Assembly: GCA_009377495.1 (NCBI GenBank)
Contig: WHTZ01000001.1
Coordinates: forward strand, 116,625 to 180,624
Reading direction: 5' to 3'
Source: Luteitalea sp.
GTDB taxonomy: Bacteria > Acidobacteriota > Vicinamibacteria > Vicinamibacterales > Vicinamibacteraceae
DNA: 64,000 nucleotides
Position numbers and translations under genes: made by a program. Positions within the stretch are counted from its first letter, which is position 1. Each line of letters begins with the position of its first letter. This document shows positions 33,601 to 42,737 of the stretch, in pieces. Under the pieces are notes generated by a model. That model made no database searches and was not told the origin of the DNA. It saw only the letters and a program-made list of their open reading frames with translations.

Positions 33601-34512
33601 TCAATGTGTCAGCGCATACACCACCTCGTTGATCATGATCCTGTAGGCATTCGCTGTGTGGACGATGTAGCCAGGGTACTCTTCGGCGTTCGACCACTCC
33701 CAGCCATCGCCGATGTCCGTGTTCCAGTTGATGAGAGCCATGGCCCTTCCATGATCGTCCACGATGGCGCGCAGCTTCGGGTCAATCCCCCCCTTCTCCC
33801 ACATGCGACCTCGCATGAAGGAGCCCACACCTGGGATTTGCGGATACTCGTCGAGCGCGTAAAAGCAATGAAACACCGGGTGCTCTTGCGGCAGCTCCAC
33901 GATGGGGCGATCCGGGAACACGCGCTGGAGCTCACGCTGGAGGTTCTCCCATTCGATTGGCCCGTGGAAGTCGTCGAACACCGCCGTGCCACCCCGCAGC
34001 AGGAACTCACGAAGGATCGGTACTTCGTTCTCCTGCAGGGTGAGCGTCCCGGGCTCGACGAAGTAGATCCATGGGTTGTCCCACAACTCGGGATCCTCCA
34101 ACGTGAGGACGATCGGCTCGTCCACCTGAATCGAGGTCACGGTGCGGATGCGCCGCGACAGGTTCTGCTCGGCGGCGGGACCGTCGACGGCCCACGGCTC
34201 GCTCCAATACCGACGGCGGTACATCGCGGATTCGAGATCGTGCGACCGGTATCGAACGCGCGTGAACCGCCAGCGCAAGCCCGCAAAGCGCGCATCTGGC
34301 ACATCGAGGCCGGCCGTGACGGAACCAGGCTCCTGGGGGCCGATTGCCTCCGCGCTGGTCGGCGGCGGCTCAGACTCCTGCGCATCGGCCAACCGTACCG
34401 AGCCACTCGTGGTGAACAGCCACACGCCTACCCCGAGGCCCGCTGCGAGCGTCAGCACCCGGGGCCCTAATCCCTGCCTCCGTGATCCCTGCTGACCCCT
34501 GACGCCTGTCAC
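33601..34512 (-). CDS. DUF4159 domain exported protein
   Basis: A 303-residue protein. A signal-like segment (VLTLAAGLGVGVWLFTTSG) follows a basic N-terminus, and after a linker comes the DUF4159 domain: FTRVRYRSHD, WEWSNAEEYPGYIVHTANAYRIMINEVVYALTH at the end (landmarks WNTDIGDGW and INEVVYALTH). DUF4159 proteins have a GATase-like fold and travel with MoxR/VWA clusters. The GTG at 34512 overlaps the TPR gene stop (GTGA). The first dozen codons come from a GGGGTCAGCAGGG repeat, so the mature protein is unaffected. Confidence 0.82.
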   Translation of the reverse strand: MTGVRGQQGSRRQGLGPRVLTLAAGLGVGVWLFTTSGSVRLADAQESEPPPTSAEAIGPQEPGSVTAGLDVPDARFAGLRWRFTRVRYRSHDLESAMYRRRYWSEPWAVDGPAAEQNLSRRIRTVTSIQVDEPIVLTLEDPELWDNPWIYFVEPGTLTLQENEVPILREFLLRGGTAVFDDFHGPIEWENLQRELQRVFPDRPIVELPQEHPVFHCFYALDEYPQIPGVGSFMRGRMWEKGGIDPKLRAIVDDHGRAMALINWNTDIGDGWEWSNAEEYPGYIVHTANAYRIMINEVVYALTH

Positions 34513-37211
34513 CTGACACCTTTCTTTGTTTCACCGTCGACCACCGCGAGCAAGAGCTCTTGCGCGCGCTCGAGACGCGGCGCCACCTCGAGCGCCGCGA
34601 TGACGTGCTTCTTCGTCTCGGCTGGACGCCCGGTCTGCCAATAGACCTCCGCCAACTCGGTGTGCGCGGCGGCGACGTCGTCGGGACCAGCCTCAATCGC
34701 CGCCTGTAGCTCGCGTACGGCTGTCTCGAAATCTCGGCGCTTGAGCGCAAGATCACCGAGCGTCGAGTGCAGCTCGGCGTCGAACGGGGCGATCTCGATG
34801 AGGCGGCGAGCGGCCCGATCGAGCCGCGCCTCATCACCCCGCTCGCGGGCGATCTGCAGCAACTGCCGTACCGGCTCGATGCTTGTGGGATCCTGCGCGA
34901 GCTGTTGGTCGAGATGCGCCATCGCCGCATCCATTCGACCGGCTTTCGCCTCCAGGTTCGCCAACAGCGCGTGCGGGCCGTCCTCACCGCCCGCAAACGG
35001 AACCAGTCCTACGGCGCGCTCGAGTAGCGGCCGCGCCTCGTCCGGCCGACCGCTTTTTATCAGACGTCTGGCCATGGCCATCTGGACGAAATAGTGACCC
35101 GCATACCGTTTTGCAATGGCCACAAGCTGCTCGGGACTCCCTTCTGTCGGGATCTTCCCTTTGGGTGACCGCAGAGCCGGCAGGGCAGCAGCGTATCGGT
35201 GCCGTACATAAGCGTCGAAACCACGCTGCAGCTCGTCCAAGCCCACGCGCAGCGCTTGGCGCGCGGCCCCTTCCTCATCGAGGCCTTCGCCAAAGGCGCG
35301 GACGAACGCGCGGAGCCCTCTGTCTCCATACTTGTCAACGATGTGCGCCACGACGAGCGACGCTTGGAAGTACGCGCGGGTAATGGTCTTAGGGCTTGAA
35401 AACTCGGTGTTCAACTCCGCGATGGGCCCGATCTCGTCGTTCGCGAGCGCCTGCACGAACGCGAGTTGGGCGTCGCCGCCCCACGCGCGGCCGGCCCGTG
35501 ACTCTTCGAAGACCGACACCCCCTCGCTCAGCCAACGCGGGATCCTCTGGCGCGAGAGCTGGAGCGTGATGACGTGCGCCAGCTCATGCCACAAGGTCGC
35601 CGACCAGTTGAACGTGCCAGCCGGCCGCGCCCGCGGCGAATCCATGGTCACGACTCGCCCAAAGCACGCCCCCAGGCCCCCGAGCAGTCCGGGCAATCCC
35701 AGCGTCCGCACGGCAAAGTCGTCGTGGCGCGGGAACACTTCAATCAAGATTGGCCCCTGCGGTTTGAACTCGTAGCGGGCGGACAGTGTCGACAGCGCCT
35801 CTTGGGCGAGCGGCACGAGGTAGCGACCTAAGAGCGACGAATCGCGTGGGTCCATGCGGACAGTGAGCTCGCCTTCCTGCTTGGTCTGGAACCCGTCCAA
35901 GGTATCCAACAGCCCGAGTAGGTTGTAGGTGACGACGTCGTATGGGTCGAGGTCGAAGGCGCGCTCGAGCACCGCGCGCGCGGCGGCTTCATCGCCGGTC
36001 CGCATCAGGTGCAGGCCGAGCGCAGCCTGCGCGCCTGGGTGTTCGGGGTCGAGCTCGACCGCGCGCCGCAGGAACCCCACGGCCTCCTCGAAGCGGTACT
36101 GCCGCGCGAGGCGCTCGCCGATGATCCGATGGACGTCACCGCTTCGCGGATTCACGGTCAGGGCGCGCGCGACTTCGGTTTCGCCCGCCTTCGGTTGATC
36201 CTCGATGAACGCGATGGCAGCCGCGAGCGCAGCCGCCTCGGGGTTGGTCGGATCTTGCGCACGCGCGCGGCTGAGGGCTTGGCGCGCGGTCGCCACATCG
36301 TCCTCATCAATCGCGAGCGTCGCGAGCAGCAGGTGGGCGTCGGTGAGCGAGGGGTTGATCGCGAGCGCTTGCGACGCCGCCTCCCGCGCGGCGGACGGGT
36401 TCTCGTCGGCGTGCGCGCGCGCCACACCCATGATGGCCGGGCTCCAGCGCGGATCGAGCTTCAGCGCGGTCTGGAACGAGCCCACGGCCTCCGCGGTGTT
36501 GTGCTTCTCGAGAAACAGCTCTCCCCACCCAGTGTGAACGGCCGGATGGTTGGGCGACGCTTGCACCCCCGCGCGAAACAACGCGTTGGCCTGTCGCGGC
36601 TCACCTAGCGCCTGACGCGCACGCGCCGCTCGCGCGAAACCGAGGCCGTCGCGGTCGCCACGGAAGATCGCCTCGGTCAACCGCTCGAGCACCACTTCCG
36701 CCTCGGCTTGGCGACCGCGCACGATTAGCAGGAGGCCAAGATCGAGCGCGGCGTCGCCACCTGGTGAACGGCTGGCACCACGCTTGAACCACTGTTCCGC
36801 CTCATCCAGCGCGCCGCGCGCTGCGGCGACCCGCCCGCGTACGACGAAGGCGAGCTCCTCGTCCGCCCGGTCGGCCACCAGCGACAGCGCCTCGTCTAGC
36901 CGCCCTTCGAGCAGCGCGCGCTCGGCTGGGTCCACGCCCACCGCTGGGCGCTCGGACGTCTCTGGCGGTGCGTCCTCTGGCGCGACTGGCGGTGCGCGCT
37001 GCACACGCACGGGCTCGGGTGAGCCAGGGCCGGGGGGGGCAGGCGCGGGAATGGGCTGGACGGGGACGGTGTGCGCGTGAGGCCGCTCAGGAAGGGTCGC
37101 GAGCCACGTGCACAAGAGCATGAGTGTGATGCGAGTAACGGACCTTCGCCACGCGGGCCTCTCGAGGCCACTCGAAAGTTTGAGGCGGAGCTTCGTTACT
37201 GCGATCGACAT
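34509..37211 (-). CDS. TPR protein with peptidase-MA-like metalloprotease domain
   Basis: A 900-residue protein that opens the MoxR operon. After a signal or anchor segment (about 25-42) and a Pro-rich stretch come many TPR units (about 100-420). A gluzincin domain follows with an intact site: H542-E543-L-A-H546 and downstream E563 (RWLSEG). A second TPR block ends it (about 660-890). It is probably periplasmic. Whether it cleaves other operon products is unknown. The ATG at 37211 directly follows a promoter-like TATAAT. Confidence 0.85.
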   Translation of the reverse strand: MSIAVTKLRLKLSSGLERPAWRRSVTRITLMLLCTWLATLPERPHAHTVPVQPIPAPAPPGPGSPEPVRVQRAPPVAPEDAPPETSERPAVGVDPAERALLEGRLDEALSLVADRADEELAFVVRGRVAAARGALDEAEQWFKRGASRSPGGDAALDLGLLLIVRGRQAEAEVVLERLTEAIFRGDRDGLGFARAARARQALGEPRQANALFRAGVQASPNHPAVHTGWGELFLEKHNTAEAVGSFQTALKLDPRWSPAIMGVARAHADENPSAAREAASQALAINPSLTDAHLLLATLAIDEDDVATARQALSRARAQDPTNPEAAALAAAIAFIEDQPKAGETEVARALTVNPRSGDVHRIIGERLARQYRFEEAVGFLRRAVELDPEHPGAQAALGLHLMRTGDEAAARAVLERAFDLDPYDVVTYNLLGLLDTLDGFQTKQEGELTVRMDPRDSSLLGRYLVPLAQEALSTLSARYEFKPQGPILIEVFPRHDDFAVRTLGLPGLLGGLGACFGRVVTMDSPRARPAGTFNWSATLWHELAHVITLQLSRQRIPRWLSEGVSVFEESRAGRAWGGDAQLAFVQALANDEIGPIAELNTEFSSPKTITRAYFQASLVVAHIVDKYGDRGLRAFVRAFGEGLDEEGAARQALRVGLDELQRGFDAYVRHRYAAALPALRSPKGKIPTEGSPEQLVAIAKRYAGHYFVQMAMARRLIKSGRPDEARPLLERAVGLVPFAGGEDGPHALLANLEAKAGRMDAAMAHLDQQLAQDPTSIEPVRQLLQIARERGDEARLDRAARRLIEIAPFDAELHSTLGDLALKRRDFETAVRELQAAIEAGPDDVAAAHTELAEVYWQTGRPAETKKHVIAALEVAPRLERAQELLLAVVDGETKKGVR

Positions 37212-37229
37212 TGAACACGTTAAGGACTC

Positions 37230-37235
37230 ATTATA
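37230..37235 (-). promoter_or_regulatory. -10 element TATAAT of the MoxR operon
   Basis: A perfect TATAAT on the minus strand, 18 nt before the TPR-protease ATG, in the 105-bp gap that precedes the operon. The -35 region (near 37253-37259) is not consensus. Confidence 0.45.
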
Positions 37236-37316
37236 GCGGGTCCTGGTTTCCGATTCCGATTGGAGGCCGTCAGACGGGTGTGTCGGACACGATCACGTCC
37301 GTCCCCCGCACCCCCG

Positions 37317-38861
37317 TCAGACGAGCGGACGCCACGTGAAGTGGATCGCGGCAAACGCGCCCTGTAACAGCAACCCAACCGTCACCCAGTGTTGACAGAC
37401 CGCTGGGGACAGCCGCCATCCCAGGTACAAGAAGACCGGAAAGAGCGTGGCCACGATCCGGCCGGTCGACATGAAGCCACCGGCCAACAGCGGCGGGCCA
37501 AGATTCAGCCAGATAACCGCGGCATAGGGGAGACCGAATCGGCGGGCGATCGGCCAGCTCAAGCCGAGGGCACCGAGCACAGCCACCGCGTTGAGAAACC
37601 TGTACGGTTGGCCGCGCGCGAGGTCGTCTAGCTCCCTCGATTGCAGGACCTCGAAAAACTGGACCGTGCTCTCCTGCAGGCCCATGTACTCACGTCCCCA
37701 GGCCTGCTGGGCTTCCGCCCACGCGAACCACTGACCGGTCAGACCATAGAGCCAGGCCGTGTGCGCCAGCATCGTGAGGCCGGGCAGGGCTGCCACGAGG
37801 CCTGCAATGACCAACGTGCGCAGATCCCATCGGCGGCGACCGTCGTCGGTGTGCGTTGCGAGACCGAGACCCATGAGCGCCAGCGGCACGCTGAGGAAAC
37901 AGCCGTTCGGCCGGACGAGCCCGACGAGCGCGCCCCAGAGTGCCGCCTGGACCCACTCCCGTCGACGATAATGGTAGAAGGCGCCCAGTGACGCCAGCAG
38001 AAACAGCGCCTCCGTGTACACGGCGCTGAAGAACAGCGCGAACGGGAACGTTGCCGTCAAGAGGAGCGCGCGCGAGGCCGCCTGATCGTCGCCCACGAGC
38101 TCACGGCCCAGTCGGAACAAATATCGCTGCGCGAGGAGGAAGCTCCACAGCGAGATCACGACGCCTGCCCACAACCAGCTCAATTCACTACGCTCGCTGA
38201 GCGCGCCGTACGACTCATCCGACGCGGGCCGGCCCGCCGCGCCCAGCAGCGCGCCGCCGACCCGCATGAGCATGGGGTATGCCGGGAAGAACGCCACGTT
38301 TTGCTGCCCCGTGATGGCGGGGTCGTACTCAAAGCCCTCCTTGGCAATGCGGAGATACCACATCGCATCCCAACGTGCTGGCAGGTTCAGCCACTCGTCG
38401 TTGTTCACGCGGACGGGCGCATCAGCGCCCGGAAACCCAATGATGAGCGTGGCGAAGTACGCTGCTACGAGCACGGTCAGACGTGTGCTCAGCCACGTCG
38501 GCCAGGCCGCGCGCGTCGCAGGATCGCGCCAGAATCGCCGGGAGCGTTGCCACGCGTCGGCGGGCCACGACGGTCGGCGCACGAGTGCATGCCGGATGCC
38601 GACCACGACGACCAGCAGAACCACGATTCGCCACAGCGAGGTGGCCGAGATCCGGGTTTCGCCGATCGTCAGCCGAAAGCCGTTGTGTAGTGTGGCCGAG
38701 CAGAGTACGACGAAGAGAAGCGCGGCGAGGAGGTCCAACGCCCGTGCCCACCAGGGAAGGGTGACCAGGTGACCGGGTGACAAGGTGACCGGGTGATGGG
38801 GTGATTCGGTGATCGGGGTAGATGTCGGGCGAGACTCCGCTTCGTCCGAAAACCGGTTCAC
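37317..38861 (-). CDS. PIG-V-like membrane mannosyltransferase
   Basis: A 514-residue polytopic membrane protein with about ten helices. The lumenal-type catalytic loop NLPARWDAMWYLRIA and AFFPAYPMLMR match the bacterial PIG-V-like mannosyltransferases (GT-C fold), which use polyprenyl-phosphate sugars. The GTG at 38861 begins 4 bp after the stop of the ICMT-like gene, inside a GTGACAAGG repeat. Codons 24-36 (HPVTLSPGHLVTL) are also repeat-encoded, so the true start could be nearer WWARALDLLAALL. Confidence 0.78.
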   Translation of the reverse strand: MNRFSDEAESRPTSTPITESPHHPVTLSPGHLVTLPWWARALDLLAALLFVVLCSATLHNGFRLTIGETRISATSLWRIVVLLVVVVGIRHALVRRPSWPADAWQRSRRFWRDPATRAAWPTWLSTRLTVLVAAYFATLIIGFPGADAPVRVNNDEWLNLPARWDAMWYLRIAKEGFEYDPAITGQQNVAFFPAYPMLMRVGGALLGAAGRPASDESYGALSERSELSWLWAGVVISLWSFLLAQRYLFRLGRELVGDDQAASRALLLTATFPFALFFSAVYTEALFLLASLGAFYHYRRREWVQAALWGALVGLVRPNGCFLSVPLALMGLGLATHTDDGRRRWDLRTLVIAGLVAALPGLTMLAHTAWLYGLTGQWFAWAEAQQAWGREYMGLQESTVQFFEVLQSRELDDLARGQPYRFLNAVAVLGALGLSWPIARRFGLPYAAVIWLNLGPPLLAGGFMSTGRIVATLFPVFLYLGWRLSPAVCQHWVTVGLLLQGAFAAIHFTWRPLV

Positions 38862-38890
38862 CTTGTCACCCCCTCACCCTTGTCACCCCA
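38755..38890. repeat. GTGACC/GTGACAAGG repeat arrays flanking a gene junction
   Basis: Arrays of GGTGACCGGGTGACAAGG-type words lie both within the first codons of the mannosyltransferase gene (38758-38800) and across the preceding junction (38860-38890), providing one stop and one start codon. Confidence 0.8.
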
Positions 38891-39384
38891 TCGCCGAGCG
38901 CCCGTTCCTCAACGGCGATCCGCCGTCGCAGGATCATCAGAAACAGCAGGGATGATACCAGGCCCGCCACGGCCGCCCCCATCATCACCGCGACGCCAAT
39001 GATCTCGCCCATGACGCCGACATAGTTGGGATGACGCAGCCACCGATACGGACCGTGGAGCGTCCGCACGCTGCCCGGTGGCACGAGCACACGAAAGGTC
39101 CAACGCGGGCCGAGCGTCGCGATGGCCGCGTACTTCAACGCTTTCGCGATAGCGAAAATCGAGAGACCCACCGCAGCTTGGCCCGACCAGGCGACATCGT
39201 GGAGCACGCCCTCTGCAATCATCGCGACAAAGATCGTGGGGTACGCGACTCGCATCGCCGTATAGACATCGTCCGGCGGCTCGATGGCACCGGCGGCGCG
39301 CAAGCTGTGCTCGTTCGCCCGCGACCGGCGGGTCTCGAGGAGCATGGGGATTGCAACGAGGACCAACGTGACGAGTGGGAGCAT
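38866..39384 (-). CDS. isoprenylcysteine carboxyl methyltransferase-like membrane protein
   Basis: A small polytopic protein (about 172 residues) with the ICMT signature GPYRWLRHPNYVGVMGEI near 120, where SAM binds, and ending in EERALGDG. Bacterial homologues methylate lipids or small alkyl phenols and often sit beside polyketide or ketoacyl synthases, as here. The ATG at 39384 is preferred over a GTG one codon earlier. The last residues (GVTRVRG) are repeat-encoded. Confidence 0.8.
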   Translation of the reverse strand: MLPLVTLVLVAIPMLLETRRSRANEHSLRAAGAIEPPDDVYTAMRVAYPTIFVAMIAEGVLHDVAWSGQAAVGLSIFAIAKALKYAAIATLGPRWTFRVLVPPGSVRTLHGPYRWLRHPNYVGVMGEIIGVAVMMGAAVAGLVSSLLFLMILRRRIAVEERALGDGVTRVRG

Positions 39385-39402
39385 CACAGCAGTGGATGCG
39401 TG

Positions 39403-40533
39403 TCAAGGCACGTCACCGGCGAACAGGATGAGGTGCTCGAAGAGGCGCGGAGCCAGCACCGCGCTGTACTCGCCCATTCGCACGCCCCAGGGCGAGGCCA
39501 CCAGCGCCCGAACCGCACGGTTGAATCGCAGCTTGTTCGCCAGCATGGCCTGCCGACGCACGGTCAGACGCTCGTGCGCGGCGTCGCGCTGGCCATCGAG
39601 TGCCTCGAGCGCGGTCTCGGCCGCAAGCAGGGCGCTCGCAAACGCCAGCCGCAATCCATCACCCGTCATGGGGTCGACAAAGCCGGCCGCATCCCCAGCC
39701 AGCAGCAACCCCTTCGTTCCCGCAGCCCCGCCGTCCACCGCCAAGGGGCCGAGCGTGGTGGGCGCCGTGACGAGCCGTGCCCGCGCGAACCGCGGACCGA
39801 GCAGAGCATCCCTCTGTACAGTCTCGACGAGCCGCCGCGCTGGATCGGCGAAGCCGCGGCGGTCTGCGGTCACCACGCAGGCGTTCGCCAAACCACCCGG
39901 TACGGGCGCCACACCCAGATAGTGGTCTCGGCGAACGTGCATCTCCCCGAGCGCCTCGAGACCATCGACGCCCTCGAAGTAGCCGCCAATCGCCCAGCGG
40001 CGTGGCCGTTTCGGGTGGTGCGTCAGGCCCAGGCTCACGGCAAGCGCCGAGCGGCGGCCATCGGCGGCGATGGTGAGCGGTGCGGCGACGCGCAAGGGCT
40101 TGCCACCCGCTATCGCCAGCACGACACCACGGACGGTGGGCCGCCCCTCACGTGTCTCTACTAGCGGTCCCCGAACCACAACGCCCTCCTGAATGCGTGC
40201 ACCCGCTCGCGCGGCTGCTTCGACGAGCCGCGTATCGAGATCGCGCCGCGTGATCGATAGCCCGTAGCACGAGGCCGGATAGCGAGCACAGATCGATACG
40301 CCGCGCCCCGTCAATCGCATCCCCTCGATGCGTAACGCATCTCGCTCGATCGCGTCGGCCACACCGATCCGTCGCAGGAGCGCCACCGCACCAGGGTTCA
40401 GCGCGTCGCCACAGAGCTTATGGCGCGGGAACCGTGCGCGATCGACCACCAAGACGCGCGCACCCCGCTCGGCCAACACCTGCGCCGCGACGGCACCCGC
40501 GGGCCCCGCGCCGACGACGAGGACATCAATCAT
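39403..40533 (-). CDS. FAD-dependent oxidoreductase, geranylgeranyl-reductase-like
   Basis: A 376-residue flavoprotein: VLVVGAGPAGAVAAQVLAERG dinucleotide fold (2-22, given as landmark GAGPAG), RHKLCGDAL substrate-side motif and LLLAGDAAGFVDPMTGDG FAD-ribityl motif. The CG motif after RxK is typical of archaeal/bacterial geranylgeranyl reductases and related halogenase-like enzymes. It lies in one minus-strand run between a ketoacyl synthase and an ICMT-like methyltransferase. It probably tailors an acyl or isoprenoid product. Confidence 0.87.
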   Translation of the reverse strand: MIDVLVVGAGPAGAVAAQVLAERGARVLVVDRARFPRHKLCGDALNPGAVALLRRIGVADAIERDALRIEGMRLTGRGVSICARYPASCYGLSITRRDLDTRLVEAAARAGARIQEGVVVRGPLVETREGRPTVRGVVLAIAGGKPLRVAAPLTIAADGRRSALAVSLGLTHHPKRPRRWAIGGYFEGVDGLEALGEMHVRRDHYLGVAPVPGGLANACVVTADRRGFADPARRLVETVQRDALLGPRFARARLVTAPTTLGPLAVDGGAAGTKGLLLAGDAAGFVDPMTGDGLRLAFASALLAAETALEALDGQRDAAHERLTVRRQAMLANKLRFNRAVRALVASPWGVRMGEYSAVLAPRLFEHLILFAGDVP

Positions 40534-40563
40534 GCTGAATACTTGTCAATGCCCAATGCACAA

Positions 40564-41853
40564 TCACCCAGCCTTGCCCAAGACGATCGCGCTGTTCTTC
40601 GATCCGAAGCCGAGGCAGTTGCACAAGGCCGCCTCCGCGGCGGCCGGGCGGCCGGCGTTGGGAATGACATCGAGATCACATGCAGGGTCGGGATCGAACT
40701 GGTTGATCGTGGGTGGCAGGAACCCACGCTCGAGCGCGAGCGCGGTGGTCACGATGCCGCTGGCCCCGCTGGCGCCCTGAGGATGGCCGATCATCGACTT
40801 GGTGGACGAGCCGCACAGGCGCGTGGCATCCTGGCCGAAGAGGCGACGTACACACCGCATCTCAACGGCATCGTTGAGCGGTGTCGACGTGCCGTGGAAG
40901 TTCATGTAGCCGATGTCCTCGACCCGTCGGCCGGCGCGGTCGATGGCGAGGCGCATAGCCCGGACGATCTCATCACCGTTGGGATCCATCTGCACGCGAT
41001 GGTAGGCATCACACGTCGAGCCGTAGCCTTCCACGAACGCGTAGATGTGCGCGCCGCGGGCGCGCGCACGCGTTTCGCGCTCGAGGGCGACCATCCAGGC
41101 GCCCTCGCCCAAGACAAAGCCATCTCGGCCGCGATCGAACGGTCGCGAAGCCGTCTCGGGCGCGTCGTTGTACCGAGTGGACATCACGCGCATCCGCGAG
41201 AAGCCATAGATCATGCCGGGCGTGATACAGGCGTCGACGCCGCCCGAGAGCAGCGCGTCTGCCTCGCCGGCGCGAAGCTGTGCCATGGCGTAGCCTATCG
41301 CGTCGGTTGAGCTCGTGCAGCCGGTCGACAACACGTGGCTGATGCCCCGCAGCTGCAGCGCAATCGAGATCTCGCTCGACAGCATTCCGACGATGGAGAC
41401 GGGGATCGCGTAGGGGGTGACATGCCGGCCGCGGCCGGTGAAGAACTCGCGGTACTGTCGTTCGCCCAGCTCGATCCCGCCACCGCCGCTGCCGATAATG
41501 ACGCCGGCGTTGGGCTCGGCCAAGGCTAAGCCTGCGTCTGCCCACGCCTCACGGGCCGCAATCACACCGGCGAGCGACGCACGTGAGTAACGGCGCGGGT
41601 CGGCGCGCTCGGGGGTTGCGTCATGCCCATGGTCGGCGCCCGGACCGGCCAGCACAGCCGGCGCATCGTCAACCGACAGCGCCGGAAGCGGCGCCGCCAC
41701 CTGACAGGAAAACGGCGACGGGTCGAACTCCTCGATGCGGCGCGTTCCGCTCACGCCGCGAACAATGTGATCCCAGAACCGCTCGCGACCCACGCCGTAC
41801 GGCGAGACAACACCGATGCCTGTGATCGCGACGCGCGGCGCGGCGGGAGACAT
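40564..41853 (-). CDS. beta-ketoacyl synthase (KAS II/FabF-like)
   Basis: A 429-residue condensing enzyme with complete catalytic triad: C179 (STGCTSS), H320 (NFHGTSTP) and H357 (SMIGHPQGASG), with K352. It differs from housekeeping FabF by a 30-residue insertion (about 55-88) rich in Ala/Asp/Pro. No acyl carrier protein or other fab gene is adjacent. The neighbours are a flavoprotein and a methyltransferase, so it probably serves a dedicated lipid or polyketide route. The ATG at 41853 follows the family start TGIGVVSPYG. Confidence 0.9.
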   Translation of the reverse strand: MSPAAPRVAITGIGVVSPYGVGRERFWDHIVRGVSGTRRIEEFDPSPFSCQVAAPLPALSVDDAPAVLAGPGADHGHDATPERADPRRYSRASLAGVIAAREAWADAGLALAEPNAGVIIGSGGGGIELGERQYREFFTGRGRHVTPYAIPVSIVGMLSSEISIALQLRGISHVLSTGCTSSTDAIGYAMAQLRAGEADALLSGGVDACITPGMIYGFSRMRVMSTRYNDAPETASRPFDRGRDGFVLGEGAWMVALERETRARARGAHIYAFVEGYGSTCDAYHRVQMDPNGDEIVRAMRLAIDRAGRRVEDIGYMNFHGTSTPLNDAVEMRCVRRLFGQDATRLCGSSTKSMIGHPQGASGASGIVTTALALERGFLPPTINQFDPDPACDLDVIPNAGRPAAAEAALCNCLGFGSKNSAIVLGKAG

Positions 41854-41864
41854 GAGTCGACTTC

Positions 41865-41870
41865 TATAAT
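41865..41870 (+). promoter_or_regulatory. -10 element TATAAT of the NnrU/MddA-like gene
   Basis: A consensus TATAAT ends 9 nt before the ATG at 41880 in the 26-bp gap between divergent genes. Transcription would start at or within a few bases of the ATG. Confidence 0.5.
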
Positions 41871-41879
41871 AGACGCACC

Positions 41880-42668
41880 ATGGCCTCGGCTCCCCCGGGA
41901 GCTGACGACAGGCCCCGTGGAGCCGTCTCCGTGGAGCAGTCTCCCACACCCGTGCCGCGAACCAAGAGCCAGAGCCTAGGGACGTTGTTGTTCGTCTGGG
42001 GTGGCGCCTTCAGCTTTCTCGCCTCGCTCGCCTACGGCGTCACGTTCTACCTAGGACCACTCGGACGAACGATCCCGATGCGTTCATGGGCCGATGAGGC
42101 AGAGGCCGTGGCCACAAATATCGTGCTCTTCACGCTCTTTGCCGCACATCACAGTCTCATGGCGCGCGCGCGTGCGAAGGTGTGGCTGACACGTGTGGTG
42201 CCGAGCCACCTCGAGCGCACGACGTACGTCTGGGTTGCCAGCCTACTGTTCCTCTTGGTGTGTTGGCTGTGGCGGCCGGTCGGAGGCGAGCTGTATCGCC
42301 TCGAGGGCGCGCTCGCCTGGGGAGCGGTTGGTGTCCAAGTGACGGGCGTGCTGCTGACGGGGGCGGGCGTACACGTCTTGAATTGGTCTGAGCTCGCGGG
42401 TGTTCAAGCCGCGCGCACATCCGGCGAGCTGGTCTTTTCGCGCGGTGTTTACGGATTCGTGCGACATCCACTCTATCTCGGGTGGATGCTCATGACGTGC
42501 GGCACGCCGCACCTCACGGGGGGGCGCCTGGTGTTCGCCGCGGTCAGCGCCTTGTATCTGCTGCTCGCGATTCCTTGGGAGGAACGCTCGCTGGTCGCGG
42601 AGCATGGCGAGTCATACGAGCGCTATCGCGCCCGGATTCGGTGGCGCGTCATGCCGGGGATCTATTGA
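41880..42668 (+). CDS. NnrU/MddA-like membrane methyltransferase
   Basis: A 262-residue polytopic protein with about five to six helices. AAHHSLMARARAKVWL after the second helix and a C-terminal ICMT-type SAM region (YGFVRHPLYLGWML, then WEERSLVAEHGESYERYR). This pattern is shared by NnrU-family proteins and methanethiol S-methyltransferase MddA. Methylation of methanethiol to dimethylsulfide is possible but cannot be concluded. The first 30 residues are Pro/Ser-rich and may be shorter in vivo. Confidence 0.78.
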   Translation: MASAPPGADDRPRGAVSVEQSPTPVPRTKSQSLGTLLFVWGGAFSFLASLAYGVTFYLGPLGRTIPMRSWADEAEAVATNIVLFTLFAAHHSLMARARAKVWLTRVVPSHLERTTYVWVASLLFLLVCWLWRPVGGELYRLEGALAWGAVGVQVTGVLLTGAGVHVLNWSELAGVQAARTSGELVFSRGVYGFVRHPLYLGWMLMTCGTPHLTGGRLVFAAVSALYLLLAIPWEERSLVAEHGESYERYRARIRWRVMPGIY

Positions 42669-42682
42669 CGAAACCGTGTTTC

Positions 42683-42721
42683 GTAGCGCGCGGCCTTCAG
42701 GCCGCGCGGGCCGCGCCCTAC
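42683..42721. repeat. REP-like palindrome with GTAG/CTAC ends
   Basis: GTAGCGCGCGGCC TTCA GGCCGCGCGG followed by GCCGCGCCCTAC, a variant of the B palindrome. It lies 15 bp after the MddA-like gene and between convergent genes, so it may also terminate transcription. Confidence 0.75.
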
Positions 42722-42737
42722 AGTCACCACGCGATCG

